Assembly (NCBI GenBank): GCA_023382675.1
Contig: JAHDWN010000003.1
Span: 64,147-128,146, forward strand
From: Anaerolineae bacterium
GTDB lineage: Bacteria; Chloroflexota; Anaerolineae; Aggregatilineales; Phototrophicaceae
Length of the DNA: 64,000 nucleotides
Reading direction: 5' to 3'
A program made the position numbers and the translations under genes. This document shows positions 37,032-45,837 of the stretch, in pieces. A model generated the notes under the pieces. It made no database searches, had not been told where the DNA came from, and saw only the letters and a program-made list of their open reading frames with translations. Every line of letters begins with the position of its first letter. Within the stretch, counting starts at the first letter, position 1.

Positions 37032-37440
37032 AAACAGCGCTACCTTTCTAAAACAAACCAATTGCCTCTATGATACCGTCTATTCTATCGAATCAAGATT
37101 CGATTAGCTTTTGTTAATCCTTACGAACGCTGGGAGATGATTGCGGCGGTGCGGCAAGAGGGATTGGGGTTGATTGGGGTGTACGCAATCAAGAGAGCAT
37201 GGCACCGCCATGCCCCTACCCTACGAATCATGGACACGTGCAAAGGCGCATCCGCGCCGACATGCATACGACGGGCGAGCGCCCGCCGGACGTTGAAACG
37301 CCCGGCTAGGCAAAATCAAGCGCACTCAAGGCGCTGTTTTCAGCGTCGCAAAGCGCAGATCGTGTCATCCGCACTTGTCTTGTCCCCAGAACCCAGTCCC
37401 CAGAACTCAGAACCACGAACCCGCATCCTGAGCACCATCC
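37032..37440. other. Repeat-rich gap between fadN and trpB
   Basis: 409 bases. From 37032 it holds the fadN leader and an A/T-rich stretch (37075-37115). A short frame near 37113-37190 reads YERWEMIAAVRQEGLGLIGVYAIKR, possibly a gene remnant, but it has no domain. A GCATGGC-ACC-GCCATGC hairpin follows (37195-37211), then a hairpin-array repeat (37240-37346) and a degenerate CCCAGAAC run (37384-37420). Confidence 0.5.
37240..37346. repeat. Hairpin-array repeat, copy D (partial)
   Basis: The segment CGCCGGACGTTGAAACGCCCGGCTAGG, then TCAAGCGCACTCAAGGCGCTG, matches the first two modules of the copy at 58830-59014. Confidence 0.7.
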
Positions 37441-38802
37441 CTACACCTGCGGCAGGGCAGCCTGCGCCTTTTCGATCTCTGCCTGCGGATACTCGTAATC
37501 CTGCAAGTTGCCGGACAGGTACGCATCGTAGGCGGACATGTCAAAATGGCCGTGACCGCACAGGTTGAAAAGGATGACCTTCTTCTCGCCGGTCTCTTTG
37601 CAGCGCAGCGCTTCCTGGATGGCCGTGGCGATGGCGTGGGTCGGCTCTGGCGCGGGCACGATGCCCTCGGCGCGGGCGAACTGCAAGCCAGCCTTGAACG
37701 TCTCGGTCTGTTGGACGGCACGCGCCTCGATCAGCTTCTGATCGTAGAGTTCGCAGATGACGCTCGCCATGCCGTGATAGCGCAGGCCACCCGCGTGCAG
37801 CGGCGGCGGCACGTAATCCTTGCCGAGTGTGTACATCTTGACCATCGGGGCCATGCCGACGGCGTCGCCGAAATCATAGGCGTAGATTCCGCGCGTCAGG
37901 CTGGGGCAGGCGGCTGGCTCGACGGCGATGATGCGCGTGTTCTTGCCGCCCTTCAAATTCTGCTCGACGAAAGGCAGGGCGATGCCGCCGAAATTGCTGC
38001 CGCCGCCGACGCAGCCGATGACGATGTCCGGGTATTCGCCCGCCAGCTCCATCTGTTCGAGCGCTTCCTGGCCGATGACGGTCTGGTGCATCAAAACGTG
38101 ATTGAGCACCGAGCCGAGCGCATACTTGAACTTGCCGCCGCTGGTGACCGCTGCCTCGACCGCCTCACTGATAGCGATGCCGAGCGAGCCGGTGCTATCC
38201 GGGTGCGCCGCCAGGATCGAGCGGCCTGCCTGCGTGCGCTCGGATGGGCTGGCATAGACCTTCGCGCCGAATGTCTGCATGATCGAGCGGCGGTAAGGCT
38301 TCTGCTGGTAGCTGACCTTGACCATGTAGACTTCGCAGGCCATGCCGAAGAAATCGCAGGCAATCGAGAGCGCCGTGCCCCATTGCCCGGCGCCCGTCTC
38401 CGTCGTCAGGCCCTGCACGCCTTCCTGTTTGTTGTACCAGGCTTGCGGCGTGGCGGTGTTCAGCTTGTGGCTGCCGCTCGGCGAGATGCCTTCGTACTTG
38501 TAGTAGATGTGCGCCGGAGTATCGAGCACTTTTTCCAGGCGGCGGGCACGCAGTAATGGCGTCGGACGCCACAGCCTGTAGATATCGCGCACTTCTTCCG
38601 GAATCTCGATGTATTTGTCCTGGCTGACCTCCTGCATGATCAGCGCCATCGGGAACAGCGGCGCGAGATCATCCGGGCCGACCGGCTGGTGCGTGCCCGG
38701 ATGCAGCACGGGCGGCAGCGGGCGCGGCAGATCCGCCTGGATGTTGTACCAGGCCTTCGGCAGCCGGGATTGAGGCAGATCAAAACGGGTTTGTTCAGAC
38801 AT
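37441..38802 (-). CDS. trpB: TrpB2-type tryptophan synthase beta chain
   Basis: 453 residues from the ATG at 38802, with AGGGG 8 bases upstream; a GTG at 38811 is an alternative. This is the longer TrpB2 form: [13 protein letters not shown], the PLP lysine K113 in [27 protein letters not shown], and the phosphate loop [14 protein letters not shown]-dependent condensation of serine with indole is the known activity. TrpB2 proteins usually lack a TrpA partner and may use free indole or phosphoserine. No trpA or other trp gene is nearby, which fits an indole-salvage role. Confidence 0.9.
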   Translation of the reverse strand: MSEQTRFDLPQSRLPKAWYNIQADLPRPLPPVLHPGTHQPVGPDDLAPLFPMALIMQEVSQDKYIEIPEEVRDIYRLWRPTPLLRARRLEKVLDTPAHIYYKYEGISPSGSHKLNTATPQAWYNKQEGVQGLTTETGAGQWGTALSIACDFFGMACEVYMVKVSYQQKPYRRSIMQTFGAKVYASPSERTQAGRSILAAHPDSTGSLGIAISEAVEAAVTSGGKFKYALGSVLNHVLMHQTVIGQEALEQMELAGEYPDIVIGCVGGGSNFGGIALPFVEQNLKGGKNTRIIAVEPAACPSLTRGIYAYDFGDAVGMAPMVKMYTLGKDYVPPPLHAGGLRYHGMASVICELYDQKLIEARAVQQTETFKAGLQFARAEGIVPAPEPTHAIATAIQEALRCKETGEKKVILFNLCGHGHFDMSAYDAYLSGNLQDYEYPQAEIEKAQAALPQV

Positions 38803-38946
38803 GATCAGCACCCCTTTTTTGGAAGAATCGACAGGTTATCATTTTGTGAGTGGCGCAAGTGTAGCCATTTCGCCGGATGCAAACAACCGATCCGCCAGTC
38901 CTGCGTTACAATCGGCACTCATCCGTCAATGGGTAAGGACGAACCG

Positions 38947-39285
38947 ATGAATCCGCAGCCACCCCAGCGCCAGCTTCGCCTGGAAATTCCGGCCAATCTC
39001 AACGCCAGCTACGCCAACACCGTCATCATCAGCCACACGCAGAGCGAAGTGGTGATGGACTTCATTCAAGTCATGCCCAATGACCCGCGCGCGCGCATTC
39101 AAACACGCGTCGTCATGACGCCGGTCAATGCCAAGCTGTTTCTGCGCGCGCTGAGCGAAAATGTGACCCGCTTCGAGGAGCGCCACGGCGAGATCCAGGT
39201 GCCGCCGCAGCCGCCATCGCTGGCGGACCAACTCTTTGGCAGTATGCGCACCGGTGAGGATGGAGCGCCCGATGCAGACTCTTGA
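38947..39285 (+). CDS. DUF3467 family protein
   Basis: 112 residues from the ATG at 38947, with AAGGAC upstream. The DUF3467 core is visible: LRLEIPANLNASYANTVIISHTQSEVVMDFIQVMP, then RIQTRVVMTPVNAKLFLRALSENVTRFEERHGEI. It is a small soluble beta-sheet protein of unknown function found in many bacteria. It overlaps the translin-like gene by 14 bases, so the two are co-translated. Divergent from trpB. Confidence 0.88.
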   Translation: MNPQPPQRQLRLEIPANLNASYANTVIISHTQSEVVMDFIQVMPNDPRARIQTRVVMTPVNAKLFLRALSENVTRFEERHGEIQVPPQPPSLADQLFGSMRTGEDGAPDADS

Positions 39286-39916
39286 TCCGATTTGCGAAGG
39301 CATTCGCGCGACCTTCGCCGCCAAAAACAGCGCCCGCGATCAGGCGTTGGCGCGCTCGCGCGAGCTGATCCGCTTCTGCTCCGAAGCCATCCGCGCTGTT
39401 CACCGCCGTGAGTGGGACAACGCCGACGCCCGCCTGGCGACCGTGCGCATCGCCGCTGACGAACTGCGCGCCGTCTGCGCAGATTATCCCGATGTCTACA
39501 ACAGCGGCTACACCCAGGACGCGCTCAAGGAGTTCGTCGAAGCCTTCGCCACCGCGGCCATCATCCGCGAGCAGCCGCTGCCGACGCCGGAGAGCCTGGA
39601 CGTGGAAGGCGCGACCTATCTCAACGGCCTGGCCGAAGCTGCCACCGAACTGCGCCGCTTCATCCTGGACATCCTGCGCCGCCCGGATGGCGACAGCGCC
39701 GAAGCCGAGCGCCTGCTCGACTGGATGGACGCCATCTACGATCAACTGGTGACGTTCGATTTCCCGGACGCCATCACCGGCGATCTGCGCCGCCGCACCG
39801 ACGTTGTCCGCAGCGTGCTCGAACGCACGCGCGGCGACATGACGACCACCATCCAGCAGCAGCGCTTGCAGGCTGCGCTCAAAGCCTTCGAGGATCGTTA
39901 TTCGGGTGATTTCTAA
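39272..39916 (+). CDS. Translin-family nucleic-acid-binding protein
   Basis: 214 residues from the ATG at 39272, with GGAG 6 bases upstream; the ATG at 39260 is an alternative. All-helical protein with the translin/TRAX plan: RDQALARSRELIRFCSEAIRAVHRREWDNADARLATVRIAADELRAV, then SGYTQDALKEFVEAFATAAII, TYLNGLAEAATELRRFILDILR, and LLDWMDAIYDQLVTFDFPDAITGDLRRRTDVVRSVLERTRGD (abbreviated). Translins form octamers that bind single-stranded RNA or DNA, and some complexes cleave RNA. Bacterial and archaeal members are little studied. It lies between DUF3467 and cyclase genes in one unit. Confidence 0.82.
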   Translation: MQTLDPICEGIRATFAAKNSARDQALARSRELIRFCSEAIRAVHRREWDNADARLATVRIAADELRAVCADYPDVYNSGYTQDALKEFVEAFATAAIIREQPLPTPESLDVEGATYLNGLAEAATELRRFILDILRRPDGDSAEAERLLDWMDAIYDQLVTFDFPDAITGDLRRRTDVVRSVLERTRGDMTTTIQQQRLQAALKAFEDRYSGDF

Positions 39917-39936
39917 GTCAGATATAGGAATCGACA

Positions 39937-40818
39937 ATGGACAAACGTGTCAAATTCGACTTCGAGATCGACTTCAGCAATGGCGGCGGCATCCAGGGCC
40001 AGGATTTTCGCCTCGACATCGACAGCGACGATATTTCAGATGCTGCGCTGGCAGACTACATCGTGCGCGACTTGCGGCTGCTCATGGTCGGGGCGGTGCG
40101 CATACTGAACAAGACGATCATCGAGGAGCCGCACAAGCGCGAACAGCCGGGGCGTGTCAGCGGGGTTGTCGATCTCAGCCACACGATTGAAGATGGCCTC
40201 GTGACCTACAAAGGGCTGCCCGCGCCGATCATCTGCGATTATCTGAGCCGCGAAGACTCGCGCAAGTTCTACGCCGAGGGCACCGAGTTTCAAATCGGCA
40301 AGATCGAGATGGTCGCCAACACCGGCACGTATCTCGATTGCCCCTTCCACCGCTACGCCGACGGCAAAGACCTGAGCGAGGTCGGCCTGGAGGCGTTTGT
40401 CGATATTCCCGGCATCGTCATCCGCGCGCCGTACAGCGCCGGGCTGGCGGTCGAGCGCAGCGCCTTTGAGAACATCGACGTGCGCGGTAAGGCCGTACTC
40501 GTCCACACCGGCTGGGGCGACGATCATTGGAACACCGAGCCATACTACGAGAATCACCCGTTTCTGACCGAGGCCGCCGCCGAGTATCTGCGCGATCAGG
40601 GCGCACGGCTGGTCGGCATCGACTCGCACAACATCGACAACACGTGCGGCAAGACTCGCCCGGCACACACGGTGCTGCTGCGCGCGGACATTCTCATCTG
40701 CGAGCACATGTGCAACCTGGGCGCGCTGCCGGATGATGGCTTCAGCTTCACCGCCGCGCCGCCGAAATTCAAAGGCGTTGGCACGTTCCCGGTGCGCGCC
40801 TTCGCCAGAATACCTTAA
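39937..40818 (+). CDS. Cyclase/kynurenine formamidase-like hydrolase
   Basis: 293 residues. A 75-residue N-terminal extension (KFDFEIDFSNGGGIQGQDFRLDI ... LADYIVRDLRLLMVGAVRILN) precedes the cyclase domain that starts at VVDLSHTIEDGLVTYKGLPAP. The metal motif reads NTGTYLDCPFH (128-138), where classic members have HxGTHxDxPxH, so the first and fifth positions are Asn and Tyr while Asp134 and His138 remain. VLVHTGWGDDHW and GIDSHNIDN follow. Members hydrolyse amides or lactones using zinc. The variant site leaves the activity in doubt. It is the last gene of the DUF3467-translin unit. Confidence 0.82.
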   Translation: MDKRVKFDFEIDFSNGGGIQGQDFRLDIDSDDISDAALADYIVRDLRLLMVGAVRILNKTIIEEPHKREQPGRVSGVVDLSHTIEDGLVTYKGLPAPIICDYLSREDSRKFYAEGTEFQIGKIEMVANTGTYLDCPFHRYADGKDLSEVGLEAFVDIPGIVIRAPYSAGLAVERSAFENIDVRGKAVLVHTGWGDDHWNTEPYYENHPFLTEAAAEYLRDQGARLVGIDSHNIDNTCGKTRPAHTVLLRADILICEHMCNLGALPDDGFSFTAAPPKFKGVGTFPVRAFARIP

Positions 40819-40914
40819 TCTCACACTCTGGATTCTAACCCTGCCGAGACTATAATGCCGTCGGTCGTTACTGTTCGCCTATGGGACGTGAATGACGCGC
40901 CCGCTGCTCGAAGC

Positions 40915-41050
40915 ATCGGGCTGGACACGCGAGAAGCCACCTGGAAGGTGGCTGGTTAGCATGACGTGCATCCGGGCAGCCTGCTTCCAGCAGGCTTTGC
41001 TATACCAGCCGGTGGCTTCGAGCCACTGGCTGGTTGGCGACCGGCACTGA
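40915..41050. repeat. Hairpin array upstream of the flippase-like gene
   Basis: Three consecutive stem-loops: AGCCACCTGGAAGGTGGCT (40935-40953), AGCCTGCTTCCAGCAGGCT (40978-40996), and CCAGCCGGTGGCTTCG...GGCTGG (41005-41033). They have the same modular plan as the arrays at 43079, 45494 and 58830 but different stem sequences. Confidence 0.7.
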
Positions 41051-41101
41051 CCCTGCTTAGGCGGACACATACGTCGGTTCTCATCGCCGGGAGGAGTAGG
41101 C

Positions 41102-42121
41102 ATGTCCCGCTGGCGCTTGTGGCTGATCGGCGGTGTCGTCAGCCTGCTCGCGATCTATTTCATCGTCTCGCAAATCGATCCCGCGGCGGTCTGGTCGTCG
41201 CTGCGCGGCGCGCGCTGGATCTACGTGCTGCCGAGCGCGCTCCTGCTCCTGATCGGCCTGTATACGCGGGCGCTGCGCTGGCGCGTGCTGCTCAATAACG
41301 CCCTGCCGCTCCCGCGCGCGTTCCACATCCTCAACGTGTCCTATCTCGTCAACGGCGTGCTGCCGCTGCGGCTGGGCGAGGTCGCCCGCGCCTATCTGGC
41401 GTCGCGCGCGTCGTCCGAGGTGGGCATCCCGCGCGCGCTGGGTACGATTGTCGTCGAGCGGCTGCTCGATCTGCTGTCGGTGCTCGGCCTGCTCGCGCTG
41501 GCAGCGTCGGTCGCGCTACCGCCGGAGCTGCGCGCCGCCGCCTTCTCGATTGCGCCGCTGTCGTTCGTCGGGTTGATCGTGCTCGTGCTGGCCGCCGCTC
41601 GACGGGAGACGGCCTTGCGCTGGATCGAGGCGATCAGCGCGCGCATCCCGCTCCTGGAGCGCCTGAACGTCGCCCGGCACGCTGAGGATTTCCTCAAAGG
41701 CCTCGCGCCGCTGGCGCAGCCCGCCGCGTTTGCCGGGGCGGTCGGCTGGACGATGATCAGCTGGGTCTTTTCAGTGGCGGCGGGCTACGTCCTCATGCTG
41801 GCCTTCTTCGCCACAGCGAGTTGGGCGGCCTCAGGGCTGTTTATCGCCGCGGCCTCGTTCGCGATTGCTGTGCCCGCTGTGCCCGGCAACGTCGGCACCT
41901 ACGAGGCTTCGATCCTGCTGGCGCTCGGCGCGCTCGGCTTTGGGCAGCCGGTCGAGACGGCGACCGCATTCGCGCTGGTCGTCCACGGGCTGAATCTGCT
42001 CGTCTACGCCGTCATGGGCGCGCTTGGGCTGGCGCGTGAAGGCGTGACGCTGGCGCAGCTTTCACGCGAGGTCGGCGAGATGCGCGGGCAGCCCAATCCA
42101 GGCGTTACCCCTCAGCCGTGA
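41102..42121 (+). CDS. Flippase-like membrane protein (AglD/UPF0104, LPG synthase TM domain)
   Basis: 339 residues, with GGGAGGAG upstream, and about eight hydrophobic segments. The start MSRWRLWLIGGVVSLLAIYFIVSQID and the LYTRALRWRVLLNN motif belong to the lysylphosphatidylglycerol synthetase TM/UPF0104 family, as do LVNGVLPLRLGEVARAYLA and the C-terminal AVPAVPGNVGTYEASILLALGALG. There is no catalytic aminoacyl-transfer domain. Relatives include AglD and enzymes linked to polyprenol sugar or phospholipid translocation. The neighbouring glycosyltransferases suggest a role in envelope glycan or lipid handling. It converges with and overlaps the next gene by 17 bases. Confidence 0.85.
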   Translation: MSRWRLWLIGGVVSLLAIYFIVSQIDPAAVWSSLRGARWIYVLPSALLLLIGLYTRALRWRVLLNNALPLPRAFHILNVSYLVNGVLPLRLGEVARAYLASRASSEVGIPRALGTIVVERLLDLLSVLGLLALAASVALPPELRAAAFSIAPLSFVGLIVLVLAAARRETALRWIEAISARIPLLERLNVARHAEDFLKGLAPLAQPAAFAGAVGWTMISWVFSVAAGYVLMLAFFATASWAASGLFIAAASFAIAVPAVPGNVGTYEASILLALGALGFGQPVETATAFALVVHGLNLLVYAVMGALGLAREGVTLAQLSREVGEMRGQPNPGVTPQP

Positions 42122-42968
42122 GGCCGGTCACGAAGTCGGTCACGATCTCCTGCATGTCTTCGTCGGGTGTTTGCCCCGTCTGTGTTTGATACGCCGCCAG
42201 CACAGCTCTCTCGTCCGCGCCGATGCTATCGACCAGCGTTCCCGCCAGGCGCATCTTGTCCGCCAGCGCTCGAAATGCCGCTTTGCTCATCGCTTCGCCG
42301 CCATGCCCCTCGATGTAGATGTCCGCGTCGAAGGCGCTCACGGTGTCGAGCAGTGGGAACAGGCGGCGCGTCGTGTAGTAGTGCGCCGGGGCGTAGATGG
42401 CCGGGTAGAGGCAGTCACCGAGAAAGAGCACGCGCTCCGACGGTATGTACATGACGCACGAGTCGGCGGCATGATCGCCACCCACGTGGACGATCTGGCA
42501 GGTGACGCCGTCGCCCAGGTTCAGATCGAGGCGGTTGCTGAAGACAGTGTCAGGCAGGGCGATGTTGACCCGGCGCGGTTCCGGCAGTTCCAGCTTGATG
42601 TCTTCGGCGCAGGAGGCGATCTCCTCGCCGGTTGCCACCCGCTGATCGAGCGCGGTGTCGCTCCAATCGTAGCCCGCCAGGCGGACGAGTGCTTCGGCGG
42701 TCGCTTCGTGCGCGATCAATGGACGCGGCAAGATTTCCGCACCGAAGACGTGATCCCAATGCCAGTGCGTCAGCGCGACCGAGCGCGGCGCAGCCACGCC
42801 CACCGCCGCCAGCGCACCCAGAAACAGCCGCGTGTGCGCGACGGATGCGCCCGCGTCCAGCATCAGGGTGAAGCCGCCCACGACCGCCGCCAGTGACGGT
42901 CGATCCGGCGCGCCGGGCGTCATCCAGTAGACGTGATCGCTGAGTTGGGTCAGGGTGGTTTCTGGCAT
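42105..42968 (-). CDS. MBL-fold metallohydrolase
   Basis: 287 residues, soluble. The zinc site is THWHWDH (H-x-H-x-D-H), then HVGGDHAADSCVMYIPSERVLFLGDCLYP with the Asp ligand, and EGHGG with the last His. It is closest in layout to the glyoxalase II/Zn-hydrolase group that processes thioesters or lactones. The substrate is undetermined. It overlaps the 3' end of the flippase-like gene by 17 bases in a convergent arrangement. A repeat-rich region lies upstream. Confidence 0.87.
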   Translation of the reverse strand: MPETTLTQLSDHVYWMTPGAPDRPSLAAVVGGFTLMLDAGASVAHTRLFLGALAAVGVAAPRSVALTHWHWDHVFGAEILPRPLIAHEATAEALVRLAGYDWSDTALDQRVATGEEIASCAEDIKLELPEPRRVNIALPDTVFSNRLDLNLGDGVTCQIVHVGGDHAADSCVMYIPSERVLFLGDCLYPAIYAPAHYYTTRRLFPLLDTVSAFDADIYIEGHGGEAMSKAAFRALADKMRLAGTLVDSIGADERAVLAAYQTQTGQTPDEDMQEIVTDFVTGLTAEG

Positions 42969-43419
42969 GGCGCTGTCCTACGCTGGTGAATGCCCACCAA
43001 TCGTAACCAGCCGCGCGCCAGAAAGACACCCTCAAACTCACGCCGCATTCCGTGCTATCCTTGCGGGGCTGAGTCAGATTCGAAAGGATCAAATCGACTG
43101 GTAGATGGCGGTAGGGTGTCCACCGACGGGTCAACCCGTCGGCTAGATCTAGTCAAGCATACTAAAGATGCTTTATTACACAGCTCCTGAGGGGCGTTGT
43201 CTTGCAAGCACCTTTAGCGTGCTGGATGCCACCTAGCCGACCGATTGAAACGAAGTCACCGAAGGTATCGGTCGGCGACGAAAGCAGTCGCCTGTGCCGT
43301 AGCTCAAGCCAAACATCGATCATCTATAATTGCGTGATCCATAAGCAAGGAACATCAGTCCCGCGTCTAAGTGATTTCGTGACGCAGGGGGTGTCGTCGG
43401 GAATGAAGGCAGTCGCTAT
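42969..43419. other. Repeat-containing gap before the GT4 gene
   Basis: 451 bases with no supported gene. The hairpin-array repeat (copy A) occupies 43079-43344, and the rest is leader sequence for the GT4 gene. Confidence 0.6.
43079..43344. repeat. Hairpin-array repeat, copy A
   Basis: It starts TTCGAAAGGATCAAATCGACTG and ends CATCTATAATTGCGTGATCC, and both ends are shared with copy B at 45494. Internal hairpins: CGACGGGTCAACCCGTCG, AAGCATACTAAAGATGCTT, AGCACCTTTAGCGTGCT. It has the same orientation as copy B. Confidence 0.85.
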
Positions 43420-44613
43420 TTGAACACACCATCGACAACGGGAGCCAACGGGCACAATCCTGATCGGCTCAAGATTCTGATCTGTTTGCTCTATTATCTG
43501 CCGCATCGCACCGGGATGCCGATCTACATCCAGCGCATCGCCGAGGAACTCGTGCGCCGCGGGCACGAAGTCACGATCCTGGCCGCGCGCCACCAGCTCG
43601 ATCTGCCGCGCGACGAAGTGATCAACGGCGTGCGCGTCATCCGCCTGTCCGCGCCGCCGATCCCGATCAGCCGGGGCATGGTCATGCCCGCGTATCCCTG
43701 GGCGGCCTATGCGCTCATGCGCGAACACGACGTGATCAGTGTCCACACGCCGATGCTGGAAACGGCCTTGATCGCCGTCCTGAGCAAGCTGGCGGGCAAG
43801 CCGGTCATCGTCACGCATCATGGCGATCTGCGGCTGCCGCCGGGGTTGAGCAACCGCTTCATCCAGGGGACGATGTTCGAGCTGTACAAAATCCTCGCCC
43901 GGCGCGCCAAGCGGATCATCGCCTACAGTCGCGATTACGCCGATAACTCGTATTATCTTCAGCCGTTCATGCACAAGGTCAGCCCGGTCTACCCGCCGAT
44001 TACCATGCCCGCGCCCGATCCACAGCGCGCCGAAGCCCTGCGCGCCGAGTGGGCACCGGAGGGCGGCCCGATCATCGGTTTTGCCGGGCGCTTCGTCCAG
44101 GAAAAGCGTCCGGATCTGCTGATCCACGCGCTCGATGTCATCAACCGCAAATACCCGAACGCGCGCATCGTCTTCGCCGGGGAATACGAGATCCCCTACG
44201 AAAACACCTGGGAGCTGTATCAGCCGGTCGTCGAGCAGTACCGCGACCAGTTGATCTTCCTGGGCAAGCAGACCGACATGCAGTTCATGGCGGATTACTT
44301 CGCCGCCTGCGACGTGCTGGCGCTGACCAGTGACAGTGAATGCTTCGCGCTTGTTCAGGTCGAAGCGATGCTCTGCGGCACGCCTGTCGTCATGACCGAT
44401 ACACCTGGCGGGCGTGTGCCCGTCCAGCAAACCGGCATGGGCAAACTGGTGCCGCCCGGCGATGCTCAGGCCATCGGCGCAGCGTTGGTCGAGGTCATCG
44501 AGCACCGGGCGGATTACGTCCGGCCAGCCGCCGAAATCGAAGCGATCTTTTCGTTCAAGGAGACGGTCGATCAGTATGAAGCCTACTTCCGCGACGCCGC
44601 GGGCCATGCCTGA
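43420..44613 (+). CDS. GT4-family glycosyltransferase
   Basis: 397 residues from a TTG at 43420; no ATG or GTG is in frame upstream within the plausible N-terminus. A GT-B fold: LKILICLLYYLPHRTGMPIYIQRIAEELVRRGHEVTILA is the N-terminal Rossmann start, IGFAGRFVQEKRPDLLIHAL the donor-domain start, and ECFALVQVEAMLCGTPVV the E-x7-E donor site. It transfers a sugar from an NDP-sugar to a lipid or glycan acceptor with retention. The downstream methyltransferase overlaps it by 8 bases. Hairpin-array repeats flank this two-gene block on both sides. Confidence 0.9.
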   Translation: MNTPSTTGANGHNPDRLKILICLLYYLPHRTGMPIYIQRIAEELVRRGHEVTILAARHQLDLPRDEVINGVRVIRLSAPPIPISRGMVMPAYPWAAYALMREHDVISVHTPMLETALIAVLSKLAGKPVIVTHHGDLRLPPGLSNRFIQGTMFELYKILARRAKRIIAYSRDYADNSYYLQPFMHKVSPVYPPITMPAPDPQRAEALRAEWAPEGGPIIGFAGRFVQEKRPDLLIHALDVINRKYPNARIVFAGEYEIPYENTWELYQPVVEQYRDQLIFLGKQTDMQFMADYFAACDVLALTSDSECFALVQVEAMLCGTPVVMTDTPGGRVPVQQTGMGKLVPPGDAQAIGAALVEVIEHRADYVRPAAEIEAIFSFKETVDQYEAYFRDAAGHA

Positions 44614-45454
44614 CGAGGCGACCCTGGCGCGGATGACGCGCAACGAGGCCGACATGGCCTTCAAGCGCCGCGTGCGCACGATCTTCGAGTGGATCGCGCC
44701 GCAGGCTGGCGATTTAATCCTGGATATGCCGTGCGGGCGCGGCTTCTACCTGAATATGTTCCGCTATGCCAGCGACTGCAAGCTGGTCGGCGCGGAGCTT
44801 GATTGGGAGATCATGGGCAAGGCCAGGCGCAACGTCGGCCATCTGCCCGATGTCGCGTTGCACAACGTCGATATTTACGCCATGCCCTACGCCGACGACA
44901 CCTTCGACGCCGCCATCCTGTCCGAAATCCTCGAACATCTCGACCACGACGTGGATGGCCTGCGCGAGGTCTACCGCGTGCTCAAGCCGGGCGGGGTGGT
45001 CGCCATCACCGTCCCCAACGCCGATTACCCGTTCTGGTGGGACCCGATCAACAAGACGCTGGAGCTGCTATTCAAGACGCATATCCAGCACGGGCCGCTG
45101 GCGGGCATCTGGGCGAATCACGTCCGGCTCTACCGGCGCGAGCAGCTGCGCGAGTCGGTGCTGGCGGCGGGCTTCGAGATCGAAGAGGAGCGCGCCTTCA
45201 CGCATCACAGCTTCCCATTCATCCACAACATCGTTTACGGTCTGGGCAAACCGCTGCTGGAAAGCGGCATGCTGCCGGAGAAGATGGCGAACGCCGCCGA
45301 CCGCACGGCCTTCGACAAGAACGATGGCAGCCTGCTCAACCCGGTCAATCTGGGGCTGGCGCTGTTCAACTGGTTCGACCGCCCGAACCGCATGAGCGAG
45401 CCGCCTGGCGTCTCGACCGTCAACCTGTGTGTCAAGGCGCGCAAACCGGGTTAG
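44606..45454 (+). CDS. SAM-dependent methyltransferase
   Basis: 282 residues from the ATG at 44606, which overlaps the GT4 stop; the ATG at 44576 is possible. Motif I is LILDMPCGRGFYLNMF, followed by GAELDWEIM, the motif II region YADDTFDAAILSEILEHLDHD, and LKPGGVVAITVPNADYPFWW, a Methyltransf_11 plan. Position and coupling suggest that it methylates the glycan or lipid intermediate made by the GT4 enzyme, but the acceptor is unknown. It is one of two genes between direct copies of the hairpin-array repeat. Confidence 0.87.
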   Translation: MPDEATLARMTRNEADMAFKRRVRTIFEWIAPQAGDLILDMPCGRGFYLNMFRYASDCKLVGAELDWEIMGKARRNVGHLPDVALHNVDIYAMPYADDTFDAAILSEILEHLDHDVDGLREVYRVLKPGGVVAITVPNADYPFWWDPINKTLELLFKTHIQHGPLAGIWANHVRLYRREQLRESVLAAGFEIEEERAFTHHSFPFIHNIVYGLGKPLLESGMLPEKMANAADRTAFDKNDGSLLNPVNLGLALFNWFDRPNRMSEPPGVSTVNLCVKARKPG

Positions 45455-45837
45455 AATGGGCGGGATGCGAGAAATACCGGGATGACCACGCGCTTTGAAA
45501 GGTTCAAATTGACTGTTGGTGTTGGCGCGCTGTCCGCCGACGGGTCAACCCGTCGGCTAGGTCTAATCAAGCATCCTGAAGATGCTTCTTTGAACAACTC
45601 CTGTGCGTCGGATGTTTTTCTAGCACCTTTAGTGTGCTGGATGCCTTTTAGCCGTGCTCAGGGGTCGGCGCGATGCGCCGACGGAGGCAGCGAAGCTGCC
45701 CCCGCGCAGATTGATCGGTCGGCGACGAAAGCAAACCAGCCCCGCCATCGCCCAACCCGTACATCCTTTCATCTATAAGTGTATGATCCATTAGCTCTAC
45801 GCCTTAATTGAGCCGCGCCAATAGATAACGCAATGCC
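45455..45837. other. Gap between methyltransferase and PMT-like gene
   Basis: 383 bases, mostly hairpin-array copy B (45494-45794). No gene is supported. Confidence 0.6.
45494..45794. repeat. Hairpin-array repeat, copy B
   Basis: It starts TTTGAAAGGTTCAAATTGACTG and ends CATCTATAAGTGTATGATCC, like copy A. Internal hairpins: CGACGGGTCAACCCGTCG, AAGCATCCTGAAGATGCTT, AGCACCTTTAGTGTGCT, plus an extra GGTCGGCGCGATGCGCCGAC and GGCAGCGAAGCTGCC pair also found in copy C. Confidence 0.85.

Noticed and set aside
37113-37190. Possible gene remnant before trpB
   Set aside because: The frame reads plausibly for about 25 residues, but it has no recognisable domain and runs into repeats, so it is not annotated as a gene.
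43324-44679. 451-residue minus-strand ORF opposite the GT4 gene
   Set aside because: The plus strand carries an intact E-x7-E glycosyltransferase. The reverse translation is Arg/Asp/His-rich without a fold.
40915-45794. Hairpin arrays considered as CRISPR arrays
   Set aside because: The stems differ from one another and spacers are not of uniform length. No cas genes are present.
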